A stretch of 64,000 nt of DNA, taken from positions 310,001 to 374,000 of the forward strand of contig JAQGEQ010000305.1 in the NCBI GenBank assembly GCA_034620365.1. The letters run 5' to 3'. Positions 1 to 11,218 of the stretch are shown here, piece by piece. This DNA is from Pegea sp. RAD2-039. Lineage: Eukaryota; Chordata; Thaliacea; Salpida; Salpidae. The notes beneath the pieces are model-generated. The model saw nothing but the letters and a program-made list of their open reading frames with translations. It made no database searches and was not told the DNA's origin. Each line of letters begins with the position of its first letter. Positions within the stretch are counted from its first letter, which is position 1. A program made the position numbers and the translations under genes.

Positions 1-2713
1 TAAGAATTTGAAGATACATTTTTATAATGACCGAGTCAAAACTGATTTAAAACAAATTTAAAAGTTGACAAATTAAATTAAATTTAGTAAAGTAACAGCT
101 TGTATGAAAATGGGCTTTTATTGAAACTATACTTGAAAAAAATCACTTGAAGTTTAGCTTGATGTCAATCAACTTAAGCGGTGGCGAGTTAAATTGAGCA
201 AAAATCGAAAACCCAGAATTTCTCTTAAAATAATCATTCCTTAAGTTGATAAACTAAAGATATAACATACTAGAACTGAAGATTAGACTTAGATATTTGT
301 AATTTGTTTATTTTTGTTGTAAATTACTACTTTCAGCTTTTCATGCTAACGTCATATTTCGTGATTTGGTAGTAAACAATAAAATAAAAAGCTCTAAGGA
401 CCTTTAGCGGCATCTCTCATAATTGGCACAAAGCCAGCTTTGACTAAATGCCAAGTCATGTGACCAAGTTTAATTGGTTGAATAAAACATTTTTCTTTAT
501 TTGAATTTGCATGTCATTTCGAAGAGAAAGGAATAAACGGAAGTCAACAAGCTTTAAGGTTTATTTTTGACTATCAACATTTTTATTGATGTGATTACTG
601 CTGAGTAGCTTCATTTGATTCACCCCAGGAGAATTCTAGTTTTAATTCTACGATAAATTTAGATTTAATCGCAGGTAGCTATTAACAGTGCTTAGTACTT
701 TGAAAGTTTTATTTTATACTTTAAAGGTTAGATAGCTTTAAATAAAGATTATTATACGATGAAGAGATTTCAATTTATAGTTTCTTTTAAGTTTTATCAA
801 ATTAGAAGCTGTAAGAATGATTATTTGTAAGGATTTTTATATTATACTTTATATTTCTTTAGTTTGTAAAAATGTTTAAATAGTTAAGTAGAAATTTGAT
901 GGTAATTATATAAATCAATAAGTTTCTTGTTTAAGTTTCTAAGTAGATACAACCATTTTTATATTTTACTATTTGATAGATAATAAAGAATTTTATATAA
1001 AATTTAAAAATATTTCTAAAAGATAAAATAAAAGAATAAATAATTTATCTTCTGTATGTTCATCTAATGATTAATTATAGATATCAGGCCTTTGTCAAAA
1101 ATTGAAACTTTTAAAATAGAAAGTGACAATAAATAAATCAAAATGATACAAGACAGAATTTTTAAGGGTATATAAAAATTATCAAAAAAGTATGTACTTA
1201 GATTATCAGCTTATATTGATGAAGAAACTTTAAATTGTAAATTTTGTAGCTTAAAGTAGAAACAAATTAGTTTAAATAATCGTTGATTTTTAGATTGATA
1301 AAATCAATAAGACTAAATTTTGCAGAAACGAAAGCAGATGCTACAGTGGTAAAAGAATTTTTGATAGTTGAAATGTTGATTCTAGATACCTTCAAGTAAA
1401 TTGAATTGTTGAAAAATTGATGATGTTGAGACAAACAGATTATCGTTTAAAAAAAGTTCGGAAAAGTCAATGTAGTAACGCATCTGAGCGCATGCATATA
1501 CCAAAAGGGTTTTGTCGATTTATCTGTAACCAAAACAGGGTAAGTTTGAATTTAATAATTTTGTAGCTAGCTACACAATTTATTATAAAGAAATCTATTT
1601 AAAAAATGTTTGTAAAAACACCTGAGTTCTGTAAACGTTGTAGCTTGCTGAACAAAGTTTCTTGTTTGACTCTAGGATAATTTTTTATTTTAACAACTTA
1701 TTTTTCATCATATAGTTGAAACTTTATAGGATCTTTTTTATTTTATTTGAAACTGAATTTCATTTAAATAAAATTTAAACTTTTATAATATTTTAACATA
1801 TATAATCACAGCTAATCTCAATTAAATTTATCTGACTTGCTTCAATGTTTTAAAAAGGTTTGTATAACTTTTCAATTTTTCAAAAAGTTTGAAAGTATCT
1901 TCAGAAAAATCTTTTCAAAACTTATCTTAAAAAGAATAATAAAAAGCTATAAAAATTTTCCGATTCAAACGTAAGACGATTATTGTTCTTGTTTAATTTA
2001 GTATGCGATTAATAAAAATTGAACGTTTTTCCATTTTAAGCTCAACAGAAAATCGATTTAAAGCTTAAATAGAAAAAGAAACTGCATATGCTTGAAAATA
2101 GCTGTTCAAAAATTAGTTAGCAGGAAAGACTGTCATACAACTGTTTGAAAATTTCTTTTAAAAATCAATTATTGAACAAAACAAACGCGATATAATTCAG
2201 TAACAAAATAAGAAAATATTAATTTATATTAATTTGATAAAAGATTATAATAATCCTAAGCAGTCAGGTCAGAAGAGAGAAAATAAAAATAAAACATTAG
2301 ACAAATATTGATCTAATATCATCCAAAATAGGTTTGTTTTCACACCATGTTGAGAGTAAGACAAAAATGACTTGTAAGTATTTTGAAATGAAGAGATGAA
2401 CGTTTATAGAATGTGTTGGTTATCGATTTTTTTGTTTCATAACAAATTTTACGCAGAAAAAATTGCTGAAAAAAGCGAGTTTTCCGAAACAACCATGAAA
2501 ATAGGTTAGATGGTTTTTCATCTACAATATATAACTACCATGCAATTCTTTTGTGAACATTTTCAAATAAATACTCCCTCAGAAAAGTTTTCTTTTTTCT
2601 TCAAAAGTCTTTCAAAAAAGGTTTTGAGAGGATTCAGTTCAGGGAGCTACTCTTCAAAAGATACCTGCAGAAAAAACTCAATTTTTAGCTTAAGTTTAAT
2701 CAGATCAGTGTAA
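1..2713. other. A+T-rich flank without a recognisable gene
   Basis: I see no coding region, RNA gene or repeat structure here. The stretch is very A+T-rich and stops are dense in all frames. The longest ATG frame (2510-2713, 67 codons) ends directly before the putative first exon of the Patched-like gene. It is low in complexity (runs of F, S and K) and I treat it as chance. The promoter and 5' UTR of the downstream gene should lie in the last few hundred bases, but no convincing core promoter stands out. Confidence 0.5.
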
Positions 2714-5700
2714 ATGATACTTCAGCAGAAAATTCCTTCTTTTTATGATGGAAGTTTTCTGTTAAGTTCCCGATATTCTTACATTTACACTCAGAAGCAA
2801 CAAAAAGCAAGATGCGGTGATAGTTTCTGCAAGTTTTTTAAATTCCGATTTTTTGCTTTCAGACAAGTTTTTTGTGTTATCAATGTAAGCCAAACAAAAT
2901 TTCTTCCAATTTATTTGTTTGTTTCTTTTTTTCTTTCCTCAGAATTTTCTTCGAAAAGTTGCAAGATTAGTTGTTCGATTCCCTCTGGTTTTTCTTCTCC
3001 TTCCTTGCATATTTTGTGGAGGAGTTTCAATCTTTAATTACTTTCCAATCATCGCACCACATCATAGAAGCAGTGATATTGAAATCCGAAAGACATTTGG
3101 TTCCTGCAACCCGCTGACATTTGACTTTAATAAGTTATTCAATGTAAGAATGATTTGGATAATTAAAATTTTATATTTTCTAAACTGTTAAATATCAAAT
3201 ATCACATCTAATCTATTTGGCAGTCACTTATTTTGTTAATTGATTTTAATATTTTTAGCAGCTTATACTGATCTATTAACACTATTTGTTTAGAACTTCG
3301 ATTTATTTGTATGATCAGATTGAATTCTAGACGACATATGTTTCGAATGAAATGTCTAAAATAACCAATTGTGAATTAGATATACTTCTGTAATGAAGTT
3401 ACAAATTTCATTCACATGTTAACTCTTACTTATCTCTTTATAAAATGTAATTGTATTATATAGCAATTACGGCACTTCTTACAAAAGAATGATTTAAAAA
3501 TGTTTTTAATTCATCACTAGGTTAGATGTTAGAGTAACAAAACATAACAATTTATTTATTTTTATCGACACTGCCTTACTTGTGGAATAAGTTTTAAATG
3601 AATTTAATTTCTGTGTCAATAAAATGAATTATATTTAAAAAGTTCATAAAAATTAAACACACTTATAGCTGCAATTACTAAAAACTTGAATAGATTTGAT
3701 TATCAATAACTAAAACTAAAAGTAAGTTCTAATTAGAAAGTTTAAGTTTTAGTGAAATTATAAGTCAAATAATTTGCAACAAGACATATTCTTCTGGTTT
3801 CTTTTTATTGAAAAATAAAAACTTTCTCAAAAAATGTTCTTACTTAGGAGCAGAAAATCCTCATCTGTTTGTATATAAAAATCTTCTGGATGTAAAGCCA
3901 AAGTTACTTTTTAATCTATATGTTTAAAATCAATAAATTCTCCAAATCCATTTATAATTAATTTGATTTCTATCTATATCTCCAGTCAACTAATTTTGGC
4001 TCCAAATCGAGAAAAATATTTTATTTAGAATTTAATACAATTAGTTTTACAATTTAATTAATATACTGAACTTTATGATAATTATTATATTTTTGGGTCA
4101 GTTTAATTTTCATACTTTTGCAGAATAAATTTCCTGATACACCAATAAGATTAGGAGATAGTAGAACAAATGCAAAAGTTCTTCTACAAAGAAGAAATAA
4201 GAAGACTAATCTTTTAGACCGACCTTCTTGCGAAAGTGTATTGAATCTTCACCGGAGTATAATTTCATTCAAAGTTGATGATGCTAGCAACAATATCACA
4301 TTCAAGTAATTCAATTTTGATCAATAAGAATTCAATATAGAAGTGAAAATCTAATCTTGGTTTACTAACAAACAATTTACGCCTCTAGTTTTGAATATTC
4401 AGACATCTGAGTGAAACTCACTTTAGTTTGAAAGTAAAATGGAATTTTTTGAAATAGGGTTTCATAGTTTAATTATTGATTTGTTAATTTTGGAATAACA
4501 CTCATAAAAATAAGAAAAATATTTCTAAAATGTTTACTTTTAGATAGTTCTTTAATTCTGTTGTATGTTGTTAGTTGTAAATAAAACAATTTTTATGTCT
4601 GGTAACATGGAGTTTAAAAAGATCTTTTTATTCTATTTAGATAAAGTCTTTTTGGTTTCTTAAGTCCCTAAAAATACCTTGAAACCTTTAAAGTTGTATA
4701 TTCAAATCTAAATAGTCAACCAAGAGATAATAAATCAGTTCTTGTAGGTTAGCTCTTACTGTGTGTTTCAATTTCTGAAAACAATGATGATTCAGACTTG
4801 TTTTTGACAAATGTTTTCTCTCAGCTCAAAATGTTGTTCGTTTTTTTGTGAGTTTTTTTTGTGAGATAATATAATTTAGTTATTTAATTTTAAATAAATC
4901 AAAGTAGTTTATATTGAAGCTGAAACTAGAAAAGCTTATAAATGAAAGCTCAATTTCATCATCTTATAAACTAATCTACTTAAGATGCAGCAACACCTTA
5001 CTTTTCATGTAAATGCAAATTTGCAAAGATTTTGGAAGAAGATTAACAGAAAGTGCTTTTTAGAGATGTCTGCATAAAAAGCAGCAGTTTGAATGATGAA
5101 GAAGAAGAAGAATGTCTCTATGATCCTTTGATTACATTTTGCCAAAAGTAAGTTTTTCACTTTTTATTTCATCGTTTATTTAAACAAGTTTTTTTTAAAC
5201 AAACTATCAAGAAGGAATTAATTAGTTATAATAAATAAAAAGAAAATGAAAATTTAGTTGTAATGAAACTTGCTGATACTTTTAACAATACCTTGTTTTT
5301 TGAAAGGGTTACAGAAAAAAATCTATTTCCTCAATTAGATCGTTTAGATAGAACTGGAGAAATATTTTCTTCAGAACTTGGAAACTCTACAAGTAACTTT
5401 TTTTGAGAATATCATTTTTACATTTGCATAAAAAAGTTTGCAACATTAGAAATCAATTTCTAAACACTTCCTTATGTTGTCCAGAGAATTCAAACTGCAA
5501 ACTGTTTGCATTGAAGCACTACTTTGTTTATTCTGAAATATTTTATTATTTTAAGTTTTATGTTTACAACAAAATTTACCAAAAACCAAGTCCTTTTGAA
5601 TCTCAGTTGTCATAAATACAACATTTTGTAATGAAGCCTTTTGTGGCACATTTTGTCAGATGGTTACCACTAAAGTAGATCTTCATGACTCAAATCAAAT

Positions 5701-8700
5701 CTAAAAATCCTGGGGTATGATAAGGTCACATTACTTCAAGAAGTTTGAATGTTAACTAGGTTACCAATCCAATTAAACTTATTGATTCTAATAATTCAAA
5801 CGATTGCATTCTCACTAAAAACTTACTAAGTAAGCTAAACATTCTGAATGTTTTTAAAATTTATAGATTTATAAAGAAAATTAATTGTTAAATATATCAA
5901 TATATTTCAAATTCATGAATATTTTATAAAATAGTTTTAAAGAACAGTCCCATGTACATTTCACATAGATTATTTTAAAGTAATATTCATAAAAATTTCA
6001 ACTTTTTCAGTTTACTTAGACGTAAGAACAAAGTTTGATAATGTATCTTCTCAGTACAAAGCAGACCTGATGAGAATTTCTTATTTTTTGAATGAAAATG
6101 AAAGAGCATCTCATGAAAACAGGTTTCTAGCAAATTAATTAGTACCTTTAAATGATAAACACTTCTTGATTAATTAACTAATTTAGATTTAATTAATACT
6201 TGCCATTTTCAGTTGCTTTTCGTTTTAAAATTATTTAATTAGGTTTTATTCTTGCTTTTTAATTCTTGATTACGTTATCTATTGGTGCAGCTTATGGCTA
6301 TCAGCATTTGAACAAATTTCAAAAACTTTTAATTCATCTGAACAATTTGAAACATTATTTGTAACAAGCCAACTTGCTGATAAATCCTGGAAATCTTGGA
6401 GTGAATTTAATCTTCTACATCTCATCATCTTATGTGGAATGTCTTTTGTATTTTGCTTTGTACTGTCAGTACTGTACGAATGTACAATTTATACGTAAGT
6501 TAGAAGTAGTTTCATCTGAAATTATTTTTTATTCTTTTAACTTTTCTGTATAGTTGCTTTTTTCATGGGTTTCAATCTACTTTAAGTCTTGCCTTTATAC
6601 TTGGATCTATTTTTTCAGTTAAAAATTTTGTGTTTGGAAAATTTAGTGATTACAATATAAACTTGGTGATGGTTTTAGTTACAAGTAAGTTTAATGTCTC
6701 ACTCTTAAAAGATTCAATAGATCAATTTTTATTTTTCAGTTTCTCATATCTCATCACAAACTAGTTTTATTACTTCTTATATGAATTATCTAAAGAAATC
6801 TAATCATGATACAGAAGACGACATCATCACTTCTGAAAGTTCATTCAATTTTCTAAAATTATTAGATAAATAATTAAATAATAAGCTAGAAACATTAATC
6901 TAAATTATGCATGCAAATTTGATGTATCAATATTTAATAAAAAGTTGTAGATATTCTAAATAAGCTGACGTGACTCAACGAGGTATTACTTAATCATTTA
7001 TTTTCTAGTTGAGTTTGTAAAAACTTGCGAGAAACTGGTGGTGGAAGGTTTTTCTTCGATGAGTCGATACGCTATTATGTTTCTCGTTGCAGCACTAACT
7101 TCACAGTACCCACCGTTTCGTAACCTAGCATTGACCTGCGCTTTCAGTAAACAAAATGATTTTTATTGTGATTTACTTTAAAAGAGAATATTAACTTTAG
7201 ATCATCTTTTAATTTGTTTATAGGTTTTGGCATGGTCCTTTTATTCCATACCACTTACATACCAGCTTGTTTTAAGCTGCATCGTTCCTGCTTCCTTTGT
7301 TGTGATGATAGTACTTGGACCTCTGATCTCTCATCTCTTGATTCAGAATATACGAGGAAAGAGTTCGAGCGAGATGAAAATGACCTTTCTAAGTAGGACT
7401 TCATATTTGAGAAAATTATAGTTAGGTTAAAAGCTTAAACTTGTTTCACTTTAAAACATTTTCTTTATTTGGGTTGACTTTTCGCACATTTTTATTAATT
7501 AACGAAACATGCTATAAAAGCTTAAAACTAATGAAGAGTTAAGACTCATGTTAGTGAAAACGATGTTATTCGTTTGAGAACATAAGAACTTTTAGATTCT
7601 AATCAATAAAATGAAAAGAAATAATTGAAACTTCTTCTCAGAAAAGATCTTGAAAGTTGTCAAGATAGCACACCAGCAAAACTAAAACCTAACGTCAATT
7701 ATGAAAGCAACTTTTTCAAGGTAGTATCAGATTAATTATTCAAATTATTTTTGTATTAACCATTCTGCCTTTTCAAATTAATGTTAGTGAAATAATTCCA
7801 ATATATTTAAGGTCAACGATAGTTAGTTTTAATTTATCTAGGGAACTTGTTGATCAAAACATTAGAGTAAAAATGTAACATCAAAATTATTTGTTTTGTA
7901 TTTAACCATGAAATTGAAGAAGTATATTTATTTCTTAAAAATGTTTGAAACTTTTTCTTTGCCTTCAGAGTTTTATTTTGAGACTGCAGAGAGGATTTGT
8001 CGGTTACACAAATACGCTTGTAACAGTACATGTCCGGCCCTTTATCATGATCATATATGTCGTCTACATTTCATTTGTTCTTATTAGTTGTTTAAACTTC
8101 ACTGAAAAAGAATCTGAAATACAACTAGCTACTGATGTAAGATCATTTACAGTTCAATAAAATATCTTGCTGAATTTTCATTTCAGTTTATATTATCAAA
8201 TGTCATTTTTGATAAAACTTTGTTTGAAGAAGTCTAATTGGTTGGAATATTTGAGAAAAAGTGTCGAATTTTCACCGAAAATTGTCATCTCTGGAAGGTC
8301 TCGACAAGAACCGTGGAGCAAAGACAATTTTTTGATTATTGCTAAGGCTCACAAACAAATCATAAACTCAAACCAACCGCACGCTGTTTACTCTACAGTG
8401 GAAACCAACTGGTTCCATGCCTACATCAAGTAAATATAACTTCACACTTGTATCATTCTGACATTCATAGAAATTTAATTTTAACTTTTATTACTTTCAA
8501 AGGATTTAAAGAGAATTTTCTGAACTTGCTGGTTAAAGAAAGATCGATAAAAGATTAAAACCCATCCAATAAATAAACTGACTCTTTGAATGTAACGATT
8601 TTCTGAATAATTAATATTTTCAGAGATTTATTTTTATAAAAAAAATACCGAAATGATTTTTGAAACAAAAATAATTAATTTGTGAAAATATTATGTTTGT

Positions 8701-11148
8701 AAAAAACCTTATTGAAATTTTGATTATCGGATTTTTTTCTTAACTTTTGCATCTCATTTACTACTCAGTGAACTAAGAAAAGAAGATGAAAAGACAAAAA
8801 ACCACGAACAAATTTCTCCAACTGAAAATATAATCAGAAACCAGGCAACAACTCAGCCTTTTTCTTTTGATTTGGTTATAGCTGGCGAATTGGCTAAAAA
8901 ATCTAAATCACATGGTCAGGACTAATTTGGCTGTTTTCATTTTTGTTTAATCGATAACTTATGGCTTAACAAATAATGAAGATAACAAACAGAAAAATTA
9001 TTCAAATAAAAAGCTTATCAATAGACTGCTTCTAAGAATTAATAAAAAGAATTTCAAATAAAAAAATCGATTTTAAACATTTATAACTCCCTAAAAAGTT
9101 TAGCTGTTGCTTATATTAATAAAAATAAGTTAAAAGTAAAATTATTGAAGTATATGTTTCATTAAGGAAGTAAAACTCATTAGAAAACCCTTTTATTTAG
9201 TCGCTCCAGTGGTAAAGGATATTTCTGAAGTCGTCGCTAATATGAGTCGATCAACAATGAACACCAGTTGGTTTGCAATTCAGAAAGATATTGATGTTAA
9301 TACTTACGTCCTTTCTCCTAAATGGTCTTGCAGACCAGAAAATTCCACAGGTTGTAACGAGACCTGGTGGTATTTTAGGTATTTGAATTTTTTTAAATAC
9401 TAGTAATTTGTTTTTAATTTTCTTGTAGTAAAACGAAGCACTAAATATATTCTTTCATCGTTAAAGCTAAATATATTTTGCTGAAATAGATTTATGTAAT
9501 CTTTTAGTCATTCTCATTTATCTTCTGCTTCTATTAACTGACCAAGAAGCTATTTAGCGTCAAGTCTTTCTTCTAACAAAACATCAAACAATATTATCAA
9601 TGTTGTGTCATCAATTTAAAAACATTCTTATTCGATGATTGTAGAAATTCTGAGTAAAAAATTCTTTTTTATCTTTTAATCTTATATTATACTTCACTAA
9701 ACGTTTGATCATTAAAATATCTACTGAAGTTAGTAACATTTACGTAAGAATTTTTAAAAACTAATTTTACAGCTTATCAACCCTAAAATATAAATTTTTA
9801 AAGAGATGAAAAATCTATAAAGGAGCTAAATTGATTACAGACATTAGTTTTTGAACATTTTTTTGCTTAATTATTCATAACTTTATTCTATATATCTTGA
9901 GATCTTAAAAACCATTAAAAATTAAAATAAAAAAGATCTAAAATAAAAGTTTTTTTTTGTAGTTTTCACAATTTTATTTTCAAATTAATTGTAACTTTTA
10001 AAACTGCCTGTTGCTGCTTCATCAAAATTCTCAGTTTAGAAAAGAAAAATTGAAGCAAATAAAATATCAATAAAAATAAATTCAATTATCAATAAAAAGT
10101 AAAAACAGTGCCAATAAAAGAATTAATTTTTTCCTGAATAGAAAAGAAAAAAATTACTAAATTTGATTAGAAAGCAGAAGGATCATAGAGAAGATAAAAA
10201 GAAGTTAAAACATTTCAGACTTTTTTATCACACACATGACACAAAATTGTCATCAACTAAAAGCAAATTGGCAGCCAGCATCACTAATCTTCCTTCGATG
10301 AACACGGAGGAAATTGAACTTTTTGGTGACGCCCCAATCTTAGATTGGTGGAGGACAATTGGAATGGGAAGATTTTTCTATACAATCATCACTCTTTTAA
10401 GTCTTAATTTATGTAAATATCAAATTGATTTTTACATTCATCTGAGACTGATGATCATTTGCTTTCACAGTAGTGTTTGTTGGGGTCCTTTTATCTGGGT
10501 CTTCGTATCTAGTTCACGTTTGGAACATAGTAACTAGTTGGTCTGTTGGATTTGGAGTAGTCGCAACTATGAGCTTCCTTGACACACCTCTTGACTCCCA
10601 GACACTCACTTGTGTTCTTTTTGCAATCTCTTATGTGTCCCAGGTGGTTTGGAAACAATTCGTCATCTTCAAAAGTAACTTTAAAACTTCAAACTAATCT
10701 CCAACTAACATATCTTCTTTCAGCTGAAGAAAGATTACAAGGAAGAGCAAGAAGAAGTGAGATTTCAACGTATCAGAGCGCGATCCACATCTTCTTATCC
10801 TCAATGATCCTCATCTCTTCAAACTTTCTCTTTGGATTCAGCAACTCACCTCTGGTCACATCAATCCGTTGCACCCTTTTGTCACTAGCATTTCTAGTTG
10901 CCATGCACACCTACATCATACTTCCTGTCCTCCTAACCCTCGCCCCACCATCAACACGCCCTCGAAGGGTCCGCGTGGCCCAGATGTTCCCTTCGACAAG
11001 TTGTTCTCAGATGAAACGAACGAGACCGAAACGTCAGCATAGCCGGATCAGTAATTCGAGGTCTGTTCAGTCCAGAAGGTCCGATCCAATGTGTAGACTG
11101 GTCACAAACGTACCTCGAGTTGTTGTCAAAGATGAAACGTCATTGTGA
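2714..11148 (+). CDS. Patched-related (RND / sterol-sensing domain) membrane protein, about 19 exons
   Basis: Proposed exons: 2714-2884, 2943-3143, 4124-4305, 5050-5147, 5307-5392, 6011-6122, 6291-6494, 6554-6684, 6740-6838, 7009-7146, 7224-7392, 7642-7720, 7969-8136, 8187-8429, 8769-8914, 9201-9378, 10171-10412, 10471-10674 and 10724-11148 (TGA). All have GT donors and AG acceptors; phases agree except at 4305/5050 and 8136/8187. The product is about 1,090 residues, normal for Patched-related/PTCHD proteins. TM1 is near residues 67-88 after FLRKVARLVVRFP. A Cys-bearing extracellular loop contains RDVCIK and CLYDPLITFC. A sterol-sensing block spans about residues 325-530, TM7 (VRPFIMIIYVVYISFVLIS) is near 578-600, and a second RND half precedes a basic, Ser-rich cytoplasmic tail. 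Family members move or sense sterols and lipids, or act on Hedgehog-type ligands; nematode PTR proteins serve moulting and the apical matrix. Here the TM4 and TM10 acidic residues are absent, so transport is doubtful. The first exon is the least certain. Confidence 0.8.
6291..7392 (+). other. Sterol-sensing-domain-like block of the Patched-related protein
   Basis: Exons 6291-6494, 6554-6684, 6740-6838, 7009-7146 and 7224-7392 encode TM2 to TM6. TM2 is LLHLIILCGMSFVFCFVLSV. TM3-TM4 includes NLVMVLVTISHISSQ, where family members carry GVxxDD; no acidic residue is found here. The loop and TM5, about VEGFSSMSRYAIMFLVAAL, match the family pattern of a re-entrant Ser/Thr-rich segment followed by P-A-(V/L)-R-x-F; here the motif is PPFRNL. 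TM6, about GMVLLFHTTYIPACFKLH, matches the usual FFPACLxLxxRR and runs into HRSCFLCC. This last match chose the reading frame of exon 7224-7392, and that frame is also the only one compatible in phase with its neighbours. Other frames of the same DNA are shadows. Confidence 0.75.
10171..11148 (+). other. C-terminal RND half (TM8-TM12) and cytoplasmic tail of the Patched-related protein
   Basis: Three phase-compatible exons encode the end of the large second extracellular loop, then the last transmembrane bundle. Recognisable pieces are MGRFFYTIITLLSLNL (TM8), LVFVGVLLSGSSYL (TM9), SQTLTCVLFAISYVSQVVWK (TM10; relatives have GFSVDFxxH), a TM10-TM11 linker beginning EERLQGRARRS, HIFLSSMILISSNFLFGFS (TM11) and LAFLVAMHTYIILPVLLTL (TM12, closely matching the family's FGxxHGLxFLPVLLxL ending). 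About 65 residues follow, rich in Arg, Ser and Pro, ending ETSL. The last exon has more G+C and more balanced codon use than the surroundings, as expected for real coding sequence. Confidence 0.75.
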
Positions 11149-11212
11149 CATCATCAATGACGTCATCAATCAGTGATAAAGTTAAAAGAACTTTTTGAGA
11201 TGTTTTCATTTA

Positions 11213-11218
11213 AATAAA
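11213..11218 (+). terminator. Poly(A) signal AATAAA of the Patched-related gene
   Basis: AATAAA lies 65 bases after the stop codon and is the first such hexamer downstream. The short 3' UTR between them carries one TGACGTCA (11158-11165). A further AATAAA occurs near 11308, so cleavage could also be about 100 bases later. Confidence 0.5.

Noticed and set aside
2510-2713. Separate small protein upstream of the Patched-like gene
   Set aside because: 67 codons, low-complexity F/S/K composition and no family resemblance; it ends just before the proposed first exon.
7227-7421. Alternative frame of exon 7224-7392
   Set aside because: Hydrophobic and superficially membrane-like, but not phase-compatible; the other frame matches the family motif IPACFKLH.
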